From NCBI GenBank assembly GCA_022821265.1, contig JAJEDW010000076.1, forward strand, positions 1-49,106: a stretch of DNA of 49,106 nt, written 5' to 3'. How positions within the stretch are numbered: position 1 is the stretch's first letter; every line of letters begins with the position of its first letter. The stretch comes from Acidobacteriota bacterium (GTDB lineage: Bacteria; Acidobacteriota; Terriglobia; 20CM-2-55-15). The position numbers were made by a program, and so were the translations under genes. Below are positions 7,714 to 16,074 of this stretch, piece after piece. A model generated the notes under the pieces. It was not told the DNA's origin. It made no database searches and saw only the letters and a list, made by a program, of their open reading frames with translations.

Positions 7714-9558
7714 CTACCGTCTGACGATCCCGGCGGGAATCCAGGCCGGCGTGCCTTCCTCGTACTGATTGTCGGTCAACGGCCGCTGGTTCGAACCGTC
7801 GGCATCCATGATGAACAGCTCGGCGTAGGGCTGCGGCTGGTTGATCGTCAGCGGGGACTCGTCCTTGTAGCCGAAGCGGGAACTGCTCCACAGGATGTGT
7901 TCGCCGTCGGGCGACCAGTGGGAATGCGCGTCGTTGCCTTCGGCGTCGGTCAGCCGCTTCAGACCGGTCCCGTCGGGACGGATGGTCCAGATGTCGAACT
8001 CGTCATACGGGTAGCGCGCATCCGGGGCGTACCGGGTGAACATGATCTGATCGCCTTTCGGGGACCACTGCGGCAGCGTATCGTAGTCGGTGGTGAGAAC
8101 GCTGGACTCGCCGGTGGCGACGTCGACGATCCGCAGGCCTTCGCCCGCCTCGTTGTCGGTCCAGTACCGGAACACGATCCGCGTTCCATCGGGCGACACG
8201 CTCGGGAAGCCGGCGTTGCCCGGTTCATCGGTCACCGCGTGGGGTTCGGAGCCGTCCGACCGGATTCTCCAGATTTGCGCCGGTTGGCTTGTGCGCTGGC
8301 CGAAGAAGCCGCCGGCCCCGAACGCCAGCCACTCGCCGTCGCGCGTCCACTCCAGCCCCATCACGGTGACGTCGTCCTGGTAGACCCGTCGCGGGTTGGT
8401 GCCGTCGGCATCCCACATCACCAGCGCCATGCGGTCGCTGCTGGGCGATCGCTCGCTGACGACGAGCGTCCGGCCGTCCGGTGAGATCGCCGGCCAGCCG
8501 CTGGCGTGAACGAGTTCGAAACCGGGATCCTCGACCGTGCCGAGCAGTCTCTTGCCTGGCGTGATCGTGTAATGGTGCATGGTTTCCAACTGCCCGGACT
8601 GATAGACGACCTGCGCGCCGTCCGGCGACCACGAGGGATTGGCCAGGTCCCGGGGCGACGCCGCCTCGCCGCCGGTGAACGCGAGCGTTCCGGCTCCCCG
8701 AGTCTTGACCCAGTACCCGACGCGGTCCGGTGCGAGGAACTGCGGCGACACTTTCAATCCCGGACCGGAGGCGTGGACGGTGCGCTCGCCCGTGGCCACG
8801 TCCATCGAGACGATCGTGGACGCCCCCCGGCCGAAATGCGCTCCGAAAGTCTCCACCACGGGCATCTCGTAGAACACGATGCGGCTGCCGTCGGCGGACC
8901 AGCTCGGCGATCCCGCGCTCGTTTCCGGGTCCGATGTCAGCTTGCGCAGTCCGGCGCCATCCACCCCGATCAGGTAGATGCTGGCCCATTGCACGTGTTC
9001 CCATTTGCCTGCCGGACCCGGATAGCCCTGGTGAGGCTGCCCGGTGCCCCGGTCCGAGGTGAAGGCGATCGTCTGCCCGTCCGGAGACCAGCTCGGGCGA
9101 AAATCCCCGCCCGCGGCATTCGTCAGGTTTCGAACCCGGCGGCTTTCCAGGTCCATGACGTAGATATCCGTCGAGCCCGCGTCCCGGCTGGAAACGAAGG
9201 CCACGGACCGATTGTCCGGCGACAGCGCCGCCTGATCGTCGAAGGCCGGGGAATCGGTCAGCCTTTCCAGGCCGGTCCCGTCCGCGCGGATCCTGTAGAT
9301 GTCCGCGGACCCGTTCCGCTCCGAGGTGAACACGACCCACCGGCCATCGTGCGAAAACGAGGCGTTGTAGTCCAACTCGGCGCCCGCGACCAGCTTCCGC
9401 GGGTTACTCCCGTCCACGTCGGCGATCATCAACTCGGAACGCAACGGTTGATACTGGTCCACGAAAATGCGCCCCACGTCCTGCGCGTCCAAGGTCGCCG
9501 CAACAACAAGGGCAACACCCGTGGACACCATTCCAGTGCGCGCCGAAAAGCCTCTCAT
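7714..9558 (-). CDS. Exported TolB-like WD40/PD40 beta-propeller protein
   Basis: 614-residue exported beta-propeller. A signal peptide (GMVSTGVALVVAATLDAQ) is followed by roughly ten PD40 repeats of the type FSHDGRWVVFTSERNG, WSPDGQTIAFTSDRG, VSPDGTRIVFRYW and WSPKGDQIMFTRY, each followed by a DIYRIRADGTGLERLT-like strand. These are the TolB C-terminal repeats; there is no N-terminal TolB domain and no peptidase domain, so it is not TolB itself or a DPP/Tricorn peptidase. Propellers of this kind are abundant in Acidobacteriota and presumably bind protein or glycan. The start ATG 9558 has AGGAG upstream; an extension to 9633 would precede the signal peptide with basic residues and lacks support. 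It is first in a two-gene operon with the sulfatase. Confidence 0.85.
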   Translation of the reverse strand: MRGFSARTGMVSTGVALVVAATLDAQDVGRIFVDQYQPLRSELMIADVDGSNPRKLVAGAELDYNASFSHDGRWVVFTSERNGSADIYRIRADGTGLERLTDSPAFDDQAALSPDNRSVAFVSSRDAGSTDIYVMDLESRRVRNLTNAAGGDFRPSWSPDGQTIAFTSDRGTGQPHQGYPGPAGKWEHVQWASIYLIGVDGAGLRKLTSDPETSAGSPSWSADGSRIVFYEMPVVETFGAHFGRGASTIVSMDVATGERTVHASGPGLKVSPQFLAPDRVGYWVKTRGAGTLAFTGGEAASPRDLANPSWSPDGAQVVYQSGQLETMHHYTITPGKRLLGTVEDPGFELVHASGWPAISPDGRTLVVSERSPSSDRMALVMWDADGTNPRRVYQDDVTVMGLEWTRDGEWLAFGAGGFFGQRTSQPAQIWRIRSDGSEPHAVTDEPGNAGFPSVSPDGTRIVFRYWTDNEAGEGLRIVDVATGESSVLTTDYDTLPQWSPKGDQIMFTRYAPDARYPYDEFDIWTIRPDGTGLKRLTDAEGNDAHSHWSPDGEHILWSSSRFGYKDESPLTINQPQPYAELFIMDADGSNQRPLTDNQYEEGTPAWIPAGIVRR

Positions 9559-9742
9559 GGCCGTTCTCCTTGGCGCAGATCGCGCCGTGACGGATCGGAC
9601 CGCCATTGTTTTGCCCGGCGCACGGCAAGTCAAGCGATTCCGGCGAGAGCCGCCCCTGCCCGAAAACCGGATACGGTCGCGATCCGTTCGCCCACGACAC
9701 GCGTCGCCATGCCCGAGTCTCGCGGATCCAAGCCTATAGAGC

Positions 9743-9772
9743 TTGACATCATCGAATCCACGTCACTAGTGT
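9743..9772 (+). promoter_or_regulatory. Candidate sigma70 promoter of the exported FAH-fold gene
   Basis: A perfect TTGACA at 9743-9748 is followed after 18 bp by TAGTGT at 9767-9772, which keeps the three most conserved -10 positions (T, A, T). The next gene starts 70 bp further on. The region is divergent to the TolB-like gene at 9558. This is pattern matching only. Confidence 0.45.
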
Positions 9773-9841
9773 TCCCGGTGTTCAACATTTTTGCCCGTGA
9801 GTCCGATCCGGACCCGACGTCCGATCGGAGGAGGAGTGTCC

Positions 9842-10999
9842 ATGCGTTTGACTGCCACAATTCTGGCCGGTACCTTCGCTCTGGCGCCGGCAACCGCAAC
9901 GGTTTCCGCCCAGGCGACGCAAAGCGCGGAACCGTTCGCGGTCGGTACCTTCGAAATCGATGGGCAAGAGACCCTGGGACTCGTGCTCAGGGAGCAGCTC
10001 GTCGTCGAGCTCGGCAACGCCAACCGGAATCTGCAGATGAACCCGGTCTACGCCGAAATGGCCATGCCCGACGACATGCTCCAGCTCATCGGCATCTACG
10101 AGTACGGCCTGAAATACCGGCTCTACGAAATCGTCAACCACCTCGTGGCGAGCGGGCAACTGGATGCGGACCCACGGCCCTCGTTCATTCATGACGCGGA
10201 AACCGTTCAGATCCTCGCCCCGATCCGCTACCCGGGCAAGATCCTGAACGCGGCCGTCAACTTCTACAGCCATGCGTGCGAGGGCTGCAACGAGGAGGAA
10301 CTGGCCGAAAGCAACCGCCAGCGGCGCGAAAACCGCGGCGTTCCCTATCTGTTCCTCAAACCGTCGCGGGGCGCCGTCATCGGCAGCGGCCAATCGATCG
10401 TGATTCCCGCCGGACGCGACCGGATCGATTGGGAGGTGGAATTCGGCACCGTCATCGGCCGGCCCGCCAGCTACGTTTCGGCCGCCGACGCCGAGGACTA
10501 CGTCTTCGGCTACCTGGTCTCCATCGACGTCTCGGACCGCGGCGGGCGTCCCCCCGGCGGCTACGGCCAGGGCTCGGACTGGTTCGTCGGCAAGGGACAC
10601 GACACCTTCGCGCCCATGGGACCCTGGATCGTGCCGAAGGAGTTCTACGGCGATCCGATGGAACGCCTGCACCAGCAGTTGACCATCGACGGAGTGACCG
10701 TGCAGGAAGCCAGGGCCGGCGACATGATCCACTCCCTGTGGGAGCTGATCGAGTACGGCTCGTCGATCATCACCCTGTTTCCGGGCGATGTGCTGAACAG
10801 CGGCACCTCGGGCGGCACCTCGACGGGCGCCTTCGCCGAGGGCACGCGGAGCGGATTCCTGCAACCTGGAGAGGTCATCGAAGCGACGATCGAAGGCGTC
10901 GGCACGCTCCGGATGCCCGTCGTGGCCGGCGACCCCTTGCCGGACGACCTCACGGGGGCGCATCTTCCGCCCGTCAGCACCTATCGAGACGATCCCTAG
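9842..10999 (+). CDS. Fumarylacetoacetate hydrolase (FAH)-fold protein with a signal peptide
   Basis: The C-terminal two thirds (about residues 125-380) is the FAH/2-oxohepta-3-ene-1,7-dioate fold. The metal ligands are in place: Glu198 and Glu200 in RIDWEVEFG and Asp229 in GYLVSIDVSDRG, followed by the GKGHDTFAPMGPWIV and GDVLNSGTSGGTSTG regions of FAH-type C-C hydrolases, isomerases and decarboxylases. The oddity is the N-terminus: MRLTATILAGTFALAPATAT ending VSAQA is a clear Sec signal peptide, while FAH enzymes are normally cytoplasmic. Residues 25-125 are helical and unassigned. The start ATG 9842 has a strong GGAGGAGG ribosome site. The two cysteines in HACEGCNEEE could bind metal or form a disulfide. 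The gene stands alone, with a hairpin just downstream. Confidence 0.85.
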   Translation: MRLTATILAGTFALAPATATVSAQATQSAEPFAVGTFEIDGQETLGLVLREQLVVELGNANRNLQMNPVYAEMAMPDDMLQLIGIYEYGLKYRLYEIVNHLVASGQLDADPRPSFIHDAETVQILAPIRYPGKILNAAVNFYSHACEGCNEEELAESNRQRRENRGVPYLFLKPSRGAVIGSGQSIVIPAGRDRIDWEVEFGTVIGRPASYVSAADAEDYVFGYLVSIDVSDRGGRPPGGYGQGSDWFVGKGHDTFAPMGPWIVPKEFYGDPMERLHQQLTIDGVTVQEARAGDMIHSLWELIEYGSSIITLFPGDVLNSGTSGGTSTGAFAEGTRSGFLQPGEVIEATIEGVGTLRMPVVAGDPLPDDLTGAHLPPVSTYRDDP

Positions 11000-11012
11000 G
11001 AGACGTCGGACG

Positions 11013-11067
11013 GGGGCCCGAATTCCTTGCTGTGAAGTGGCTCGGCGCTTCCGGGAATTCGGGCTCC
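11013..11067. repeat. Long inverted repeat between the FAH gene and yebC (hairpin, possible terminator)
   Basis: GCCCGAATTCC at 11016-11026 is matched by its perfect reverse complement at 11054-11064. The pairing extends outward by one G-T and two G-C pairs to give a 14-bp stem at 11013-11026/11054-11067, with a 27-base loop. It begins 13 bp after the FAH stop. No run of T follows, so a standard intrinsic terminator is not obvious. It could stabilise the 3' end, assist Rho-dependent termination, or bind a dimeric protein. Confidence 0.6.
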
Positions 11068-11154
11068 GGCCCGGACTCCGCACGGTCCGCGCCGGCCCCG
11101 GTCGGGCCGGCGGCCCTATGCTAAACTGATTCCGTCTCGGGGCGAGGAGCGGTC

Positions 11155-11901
11155 ATGTCCGGCCATTCGAAGTGGCACAGCATCAAGCACAAGAAGGCGG
11201 CCACGGACGCCAAGCGCGGCAAGGCGTTCACCAAGGTCATCAAGGAAATCACCGTCGCCGCCCGGCTGGGCGGGGGCGACGAGGCCGCCAACCCGCGCCT
11301 GCGGACGGCCGTGGCCGCGGCGAAGGCGCTCAACATGCCGTCGGACAACATCCGGCGCGCCGTCATGAAGGGGACCGGCGAGTTGGAAGGGATGTCGATC
11401 GAGGAGATCACCTACGAGGGCTACGGTCCCGGCGGCGTCGCGCTGATGGTGGAGTGCCTGACCGACAACCGGAACCGCACCGTCAGCGAGCTGCGTCACC
11501 TGTTCGACAAGTACGGCGGGAACCTCGGCGAGAACGGCTGCGTCGCCTGGATGTTCGACAAGCGGGGCTGCATCCTGGCGCCGCAGTCGGGCCTGGACGA
11601 GGACGCGGCGATGACGCTGGCGCTGGAGGCGGGAGCCGACGACTTCTCGGTCCAGGACGGCAACTACGAAATCCTGACGGCGCCGGAATCGTTCGATGCG
11701 GCCCTCGAAGAACTCAGGAAGAACGGAATGGAGCCGGTCCGCGCCGAGCTGTCGATGGTGCCTCAGAGCTACGTGAAGCTCGAAGGCGCCGCCGCCCGGC
11801 AAATGATCAAGCTGATGGACCTGCTGGATGACCATGACGATGTCCAGAACGTCCACGCCAACTTCGATATCGAGGAATCCGAGTTGGCCGACGCCGTCTG
11901 A
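11155..11901 (+). CDS. yebC: YebC/PmpR/TACO1-family protein
   Basis: 248-residue cytoplasmic protein of the YebC family, now linked to relief of ribosome stalling on proline stretches and formerly annotated as a transcriptional regulator. It begins with the near-invariant [22 protein letters not shown] and continues with [23 protein letters not shown] and [22 protein letters not shown], the classic three-domain family sequence. The length is as expected. The ATG has GAGGAG upstream, and a TATGCT hexamer at 11117-11122 may be the -10 of its promoter. ruvC follows after 28 bp, an arrangement common in bacteria. Confidence 0.98.
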   Translation: MSGHSKWHSIKHKKAATDAKRGKAFTKVIKEITVAARLGGGDEAANPRLRTAVAAAKALNMPSDNIRRAVMKGTGELEGMSIEEITYEGYGPGGVALMVECLTDNRNRTVSELRHLFDKYGGNLGENGCVAWMFDKRGCILAPQSGLDEDAAMTLALEAGADDFSVQDGNYEILTAPESFDAALEELRKNGMEPVRAELSMVPQSYVKLEGAAARQMIKLMDLLDDHDDVQNVHANFDIEESELADAV

Positions 11902-11929
11902 CGCCGCCCCCGGGGAACCTTCCGGAACG

Positions 11930-12424
11930 ATGACGATCCTGGGAGTCGATTGCGGTTCGCGGGTCACGGGATACGGCGTGATCGAAGCCCGGGACTCCAG
12001 TTGCCGTCTCGTGGACTACGGCGTGGTGCGCCCGCCGGGCGGCGCGCCGCTGGCGGCGCGGCTCCTGTTCATTCACGACGCGCTTCGGGACGTCATCCGG
12101 AATTACGCGCCGGAGGCGGCGGTGTTCGAGAGTATCTTCCACGCGGCCAACGCCCAGTCGGCCCTGAAGCTGGGCCACGCTCGCGGGGTCTCGGTGCTGG
12201 CGGCGGCCGAGGCGGCGGTTCCCGTCTTCGAGTACACCGCATTGCAGGTCAAGAGCGCCGTCACCGGATATGGCCGCGCCGAGAAGGCCCAGGTCCAGCG
12301 AATGGTCCAGTCCATTCTGGAACTTGCCGAGGCGCCGGCTCCTTTCGACGCGTCCGACGCCCTGGCCGTCGCGATCTGCCACGCCCAGAGCCGCCGGTAC
12401 GCCGAGGCCACGGCCGCGCCATGA
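11930..12424 (+). CDS. ruvC: Crossover junction endodeoxyribonuclease RuvC
   Basis: Holliday-junction resolvase, 164 residues, slightly short of the usual ~170. All four acidic catalytic residues are visible: Asp7 (ILGVDCGS), Glu67 (VFESIFHAAN), and Asp140 and Asp143 (FDASDALAVAICHA). The NAQSALKLGHARGV helix is also typical. The ATG at 11930 places Asp7 correctly; longer upstream readings run into the yebC coding region. ruvA and ruvB do not follow. Instead an exported protein overlaps the stop codon by 4 bp (ATGA). Confidence 0.97.
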   Translation: MTILGVDCGSRVTGYGVIEARDSSCRLVDYGVVRPPGGAPLAARLLFIHDALRDVIRNYAPEAAVFESIFHAANAQSALKLGHARGVSVLAAAEAAVPVFEYTALQVKSAVTGYGRAEKAQVQRMVQSILELAEAPAPFDASDALAVAICHAQSRRYAEATAAP

Positions 12425-13047
12425 ACGCGGTCCTGGTGTTGGCGGCCGCCGCGTTTCTTCAGCAGCCGGCCCTGGAACGCTTCAGCTTCTGCAAGGAGAG
12501 CCCGGGCGGAGAGTACGAGGACCAGTGCTTCGAGCTGGACGCCGACGGGCGGGGCGTGTTCCGGTTCACGGTGTCCGGCGCGGACCCGGTGGAAGCGCCG
12601 TTCGCGTTCTCGACGCGGGGACTGGAACGTTTCCGCGAGTTGCTCCGGGCCACCGACAACCTGGCTGAAGCCGACCGTTACGAGTCCGGCCGCAGGGTGG
12701 CGAACATGGGGACGAAGACCATCGTCGCCGAGGGTTCCTGGGGCCGCAGAGAAGCGGCTTTCAACTACTCGGAGATCGAGGCGGCGCGCGAGCTGTCGAC
12801 GTTCTTCGAACGCATGATCTCGCAGGAAATGCTCGTGTTCGGCCTCGAGCTGGCGCTCGAGTTCGATCGCCTGGGCGTGCCGGAGCGCCTGGAGGTGATC
12901 GAGCGGGAAGCCGACTCCGGCCGGTTGCCGGATCCGGACCGCCTGGTACCCGTGCTGGAGCGGATCGAATCCGCCTCCGGCCTGGTCAACTACGCCAAGA
13001 CGATGGCCACGCGCCTGAAGGAACGGTTGATCGAGGCTGCGGACTGA
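12421..13047 (+). CDS. Exported protein of unknown function, translationally coupled to ruvC
   Basis: 208 residues; I do not recognise the family. The N-terminus MNAVLVLAAAAFLQQPALE is a weak, short signal-like segment with almost no basic charge. The next ~90 residues look like a small beta domain with two cysteines (FSFCKESPGGEYEDQCFELD) that could form a disulfide, suggesting a periplasmic location. The C-terminal half is predicted helical and strongly charged (LERLEVIEREADSGRL..., YAKTMATRLKERL). Its ATG overlaps the ruvC TGA, so it is almost certainly co-translated. It occupies the position where ruvA is often found but has no helix-hairpin-helix motif and no resemblance to RuvA. Convergent with the MEMO-like gene. 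Confidence 0.75.
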   Translation: MNAVLVLAAAAFLQQPALERFSFCKESPGGEYEDQCFELDADGRGVFRFTVSGADPVEAPFAFSTRGLERFRELLRATDNLAEADRYESGRRVANMGTKTIVAEGSWGRREAAFNYSEIEAARELSTFFERMISQEMLVFGLELALEFDRLGVPERLEVIEREADSGRLPDPDRLVPVLERIESASGLVNYAKTMATRLKERLIEAAD

Positions 13048-13084
13048 GGGTCCCGAAACCGCGAGCCGAGAGTCCGGGCGACCG

Positions 13085-13897
13085 TTACGCGACCGTGATC
13101 CCCGCGTATCCGACCACGCGTTCCCGCTCACCGAAGACATCCCCGGACGTCGCGTAACGGACGAGCTCGGCCCGTTCGGCCCCCAGTGCGTTCGCCGCGG
13201 TCAGCATGGCCACGGTCGGCGCGAAACCGCACATGGAGATATCTTCCCGGAACACGGTCTCGTGGAGACCCGCGGGATCCCGTTCGAGCACGCGCTCGAT
13301 CGCCTTGCGGTCCTTGATGCGCGTCACCGCGTCGGATTCGTAGTGGTTCATGTCGCTGGACGCGACGATGAGAATCGGGGAATCGGATCGGGCGACCACG
13401 TTCGCGACGGCTTCGCCGAGCCGGATCAGCGGCTCCAGGGCCGAAACGCCCACGACGATGGGCGCGAACCGCAGTTCCGGCCCCACCAGGAACTGGAGGA
13501 ACGGAATCTCCACCTCGAGCGCATGCTCGCTGGCGTGCGCCTCGGTGTCGTCCTCCAACTCCGGATCGGCCTCGAGCAGGGCGGAGGCGAGGTCGGAATC
13601 GATGGATGCCGTCCCGAGCGGCGTGTCCCATCCCCCGGCGCAGGTCATCGACAGCGGACGCCCCATGCCCGTGTGGTTCGGCCCGAGCAGGATGAACCGT
13701 TTCGGAAGCTCGACGCTCGAGAAGACATCTCCGGCGATCGCGCCCGAGTAGACGTAGCCGGCATGGGGCGCCACCACCCCCAACGCAAGGGCGCGCGGCC
13801 GCGTCATCGACGGGCGCGTCATCGACTCGAGGGCCTCGGTCAGGTTAGAGGCGTTGCCGGGATAGAAGCGCCCGGCAACCGCTGGAGGGCGTACCAT
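13085..13897 (-). CDS. amrB: AmmeMemoRadiSam system protein B (MEMO1-family)
   Basis: 270-residue MEMO1-family protein, structurally related to class III extradiol dioxygenases. The family residues are present: an APHAGYVYSG histidine near residue 46, GPNHTGMG, EHALEVEIPFLQ, SSDMNHYES and ISMCGFAPT. In bacteria the protein is often encoded with an AMMECR1-domain protein and a radical SAM enzyme; neither is in this window, so the partners must lie elsewhere or be absent. The biochemical role is not settled; copper- and redox-related roles have been reported for human MEMO1. The start gives MVRPPAVAGRFYPG, the usual N-terminus. It ends convergently with the ruvC-coupled gene and is 11 bp downstream of the VWFA gene's start-distal end's opposite neighbour on the same strand, so co-transcription with the gene at 13909-14949 is possible. 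Confidence 0.95.
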   Translation of the reverse strand: MVRPPAVAGRFYPGNASNLTEALESMTRPSMTRPRALALGVVAPHAGYVYSGAIAGDVFSSVELPKRFILLGPNHTGMGRPLSMTCAGGWDTPLGTASIDSDLASALLEADPELEDDTEAHASEHALEVEIPFLQFLVGPELRFAPIVVGVSALEPLIRLGEAVANVVARSDSPILIVASSDMNHYESDAVTRIKDRKAIERVLERDPAGLHETVFREDISMCGFAPTVAMLTAANALGAERAELVRYATSGDVFGERERVVGYAGITVA

Positions 13898-13908
13898 CGC
13901 TCGGGCGA

Positions 13909-14949
13909 TCAGTCCTCGTCGTCTTCCGGAACGTGGTTGTAGAAACCCTTCTTGTGCCGGACCCGCAGATCGTCGTCGTCTCCGTCCTCGTCCAGGTCGA
14001 ACGGCGCCACCTCGATGCGGATCTCCCGCAGATCGTCGTCCGTGTCGAGCGCGTCGCTCGGCACGAAGCCGATCCGGTACTGGTTCCGCATCAGGAAGCT
14101 GACGCCTTCGTATATGCCCGGGTACTCGCCCTGGAACCGCGGGAACCAGGCCTGCCCGCCCGTGTTCTGGGCGATCGAGCGGAGCGCGACTTCCGCCTGG
14201 AGGAAATCCATCCGCTGGAACGAACTGAGCCGGTGCTCGTACATCGTTCGGAACATCTGGCCCATGCCGACCGCATAGATCATCGTGTCGGAGTCTTCCG
14301 CGCGCCTGAGCGTCTCCCCGTAGTTGGACCGGCTGAACGTGTCGAAGCCGGTACTCAACAGGAAGATGGCCTTCTTGCCGTCGACGTTCTCCAACCGGTC
14401 GAGCGTGTAGTGGACGGCGTCGTAGAGGTTCGTCTCGCTGAAATCGGGATACGTCAGCGAGAACAGGCCGTTCAGCAGCTCGTTCGGATTCTGCGAGAAG
14501 TCCGTGACGATCTCGGGCGTGAGGTCGTAGGAAACGATGGCCGCCCAGTCGTCCTCCCGGAGCGAATGGATGAAGCCGTACGCCGGGTAGATCACGTCGT
14601 CGTAGTACCAGCCCCAGGTGTTGGCGAACTCGATCAGCAGCACGATCGTCAGCGGGCTGTCGGTCGGCCGGAAGTCGGTGATGGGATGCTCGATGTCGTC
14701 CACGAAGAGCGTGAAGTGCTCTTTCTGGAGCCCGGTCAGCGGGTTGCCGTCGTCGTCGGTGACGACGACGTCGACCTGTTGCGTCTCCACGTCGATGGAC
14801 AGGGCGAACGGGTCGTCGATCGAGACGGGTTCGGGCTCCGGCGGCAACGGAACGGTCCGCCCGACGTTGGTGTTGGGTCCCTGCGCAAGGGCGAAGCTAC
14901 CCGCCAGGAAGACGAGCGCCGCGACGCCGGCCAGTCGCTTGAGTGTCAT
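13909..14949 (-). CDS. VWFA-related acidobacterial-type exported protein
   Basis: 346-residue exported protein with a signal peptide (LAGVAALVFLAGSFALAQ). The mature part starts with FALSIDVETQQVDVVVTDDDGNPLTGL-type strands (residues about 50-90), then a von Willebrand factor A domain beginning PLTIVLLIEFANTWG. The MIDAS is imperfect: the first motif is IEFANTW rather than DxSxS. A TGFDTFS motif and the QMFRTMYEH helix follow. This two-part layout is the 'VWFA-related' family best known from Acidobacteriota and is one of the main phylum indicators here. The function is unknown; adhesion or protein-protein interaction in the envelope is plausible. The ATG 14949 has GGGAGA before it. The tail is very rich in Asp/Glu. 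Confidence 0.9.
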   Translation of the reverse strand: MTLKRLAGVAALVFLAGSFALAQGPNTNVGRTVPLPPEPEPVSIDDPFALSIDVETQQVDVVVTDDDGNPLTGLQKEHFTLFVDDIEHPITDFRPTDSPLTIVLLIEFANTWGWYYDDVIYPAYGFIHSLREDDWAAIVSYDLTPEIVTDFSQNPNELLNGLFSLTYPDFSETNLYDAVHYTLDRLENVDGKKAIFLLSTGFDTFSRSNYGETLRRAEDSDTMIYAVGMGQMFRTMYEHRLSSFQRMDFLQAEVALRSIAQNTGGQAWFPRFQGEYPGIYEGVSFLMRNQYRIGFVPSDALDTDDDLREIRIEVAPFDLDEDGDDDDLRVRHKKGFYNHVPEDDED

Positions 14950-15095
14950 GGTTTTCTCCCGGTGTCTGTTTTTCAAGCGTATCCCGAGCGACGCGCCCGC
15001 CGCAATCATTTAGACGTCCGAGGAGCGGTTCCGGCGCCCCGAACCGGACGCGCCTCCGGAAGCGCCGCGGTCCCGGCGTGCTATGCTCGTCGACG

Positions 15096-15182
15096 GGAGG
15101 AATGGCCGAGCGGTCGAAGGCGGTGGTCTTGAAAACCACTGCGCCGGAAACGGCGCCGGGGGTTCGAATCCCTCTTCCTCCG
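15096..15182 (+). tRNA. tRNA-Ser (anticodon UGA)
   Basis: 87-nt class II tRNA. The acceptor stem GGAGGAA (15096-15102) pairs with TTCCTCC (15175-15181), with discriminator G at 15182. The anticodon stem GTGGT/ACCAC encloses CTTGAAA, with anticodon TGA at 15130-15132. The long variable arm (GCGCC/GGCGC around GGAAAC) is diagnostic of Ser. The T arm has the TTCGAAT loop. CCA is not encoded. A TATGCT at 15082-15087 may be the -10 box. Confidence 0.98.
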
Positions 15183-15210
15183 TCTTCCCGTCGCGCCCAG
15201 GGTCTCCGGC

Positions 15211-15729
15211 TCAGGCCCCGCCCATCCACAGGTGCATCGTGTTGACGTCCTTGCCCTGCAGCTTGAGGTAGTAGAAGAGCTGCCCCTTGTGCTGGGCGAT
15301 GTGCCAGATCATCACGTTGCAGTGCTGGAAGAGTGTACGCTCGGGGCCGCCCCACGGCGCGCTGCTGCATTCGTTGGCCAGGCGCTCCTCGCCGGCCTCG
15401 GCGACGAGCTTCATCGTGAGCGCCTTGTCCCGGGCCAGCAACTCCAGCGCCTCGTCCACGCTCGCAACCGACGGCATCTGCGCCGCCGAGGGCAAAGTCC
15501 CTTCGCCCGACGCGTCTCCGGCTTCGGGCGGCGTGGGCCACTGGCCGGTAACGAAACCCTTCACGCCGCCGCCGCAGGCGTCGGTGCAGTGCATCAGCAA
15601 CTGGGCCGTCGTCATCCAGTTGTGGCCGATCGGCGGCTTCCACTCCAGGTCGTCGACCATCCGCGACAACCCTTCCGTCGCCCGATACACGGCCTCGGCA
15701 TCCTGTTGAAGCATCGCGACAAGTCCCAT
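15211..15729 (-). CDS. DinB-like four-helix metalloprotein
   Basis: 172-residue protein of the DinB/YfiT-like superfamily, a four-helix bundle that holds a divalent metal with three histidines. Likely ligands are the His in TAQLLMHCTDA and two in the HCNVMIWHIAQHKGQLFYYL helix, which is the characteristic C-terminal signature. Members include thiol-dependent transferases (bacillithiol or mycothiol S-transferases) and many proteins with no known job, so no reaction is assigned. No signal peptide, so cytoplasmic. Start ATG 15729 is fixed by a strong AAGGGAGGT ribosome site; the upstream in-frame sequence is not credible. It faces the tRNA-Ser gene, ending 28 bp from it. Confidence 0.85.
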   Translation of the reverse strand: MGLVAMLQQDAEAVYRATEGLSRMVDDLEWKPPIGHNWMTTAQLLMHCTDACGGGVKGFVTGQWPTPPEAGDASGEGTLPSAAQMPSVASVDEALELLARDKALTMKLVAEAGEERLANECSSAPWGGPERTLFQHCNVMIWHIAQHKGQLFYYLKLQGKDVNTMHLWMGGA

Positions 15730-16074
15730 TCTCGCACCTCCCTTGAGGCGCGCATCATACCCCGCGTCCCAGGGCTTCGGTAAGGCCGAATGTAGCGGTC
15801 GACCGTGACATCCTGCATTCCACCAATTCCAATAACTACCCAACAAATCAGTAGTTTACAATCGATCAGATCCCTTCAACGTGACCGATCTCTCGGCAAC
15901 ATTCTCGATGAGGCAGCGACCGACCTGCCGGTAACATCTTGAATCGAGGCAATGCGAGGGGGAAAGTTGACGCTGGTCAGCTTGTTATGGTACACGCTGG
16001 GTCTTTCGATAATGGCTCTGATTCTTGTCGCGTGAATACGGGAATCCATTTCTCGAGTACGGGGGCTTACCGAA
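15730..16074. other. Intergenic region, A+T-richer than its surroundings, upstream of the G8-domain gene
   Basis: No open frame that I can support. The stretch 15841-15900 has only 27 G+C in 60 bases, far below the surrounding genome. Possible promoter pieces for the downstream gene are TTGACG at 15967-15972 and GATAAT at 16008-16013, but they are not correctly spaced with each other. It may mark the edge of transferred DNA carrying the G8 gene. Confidence 0.5.
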
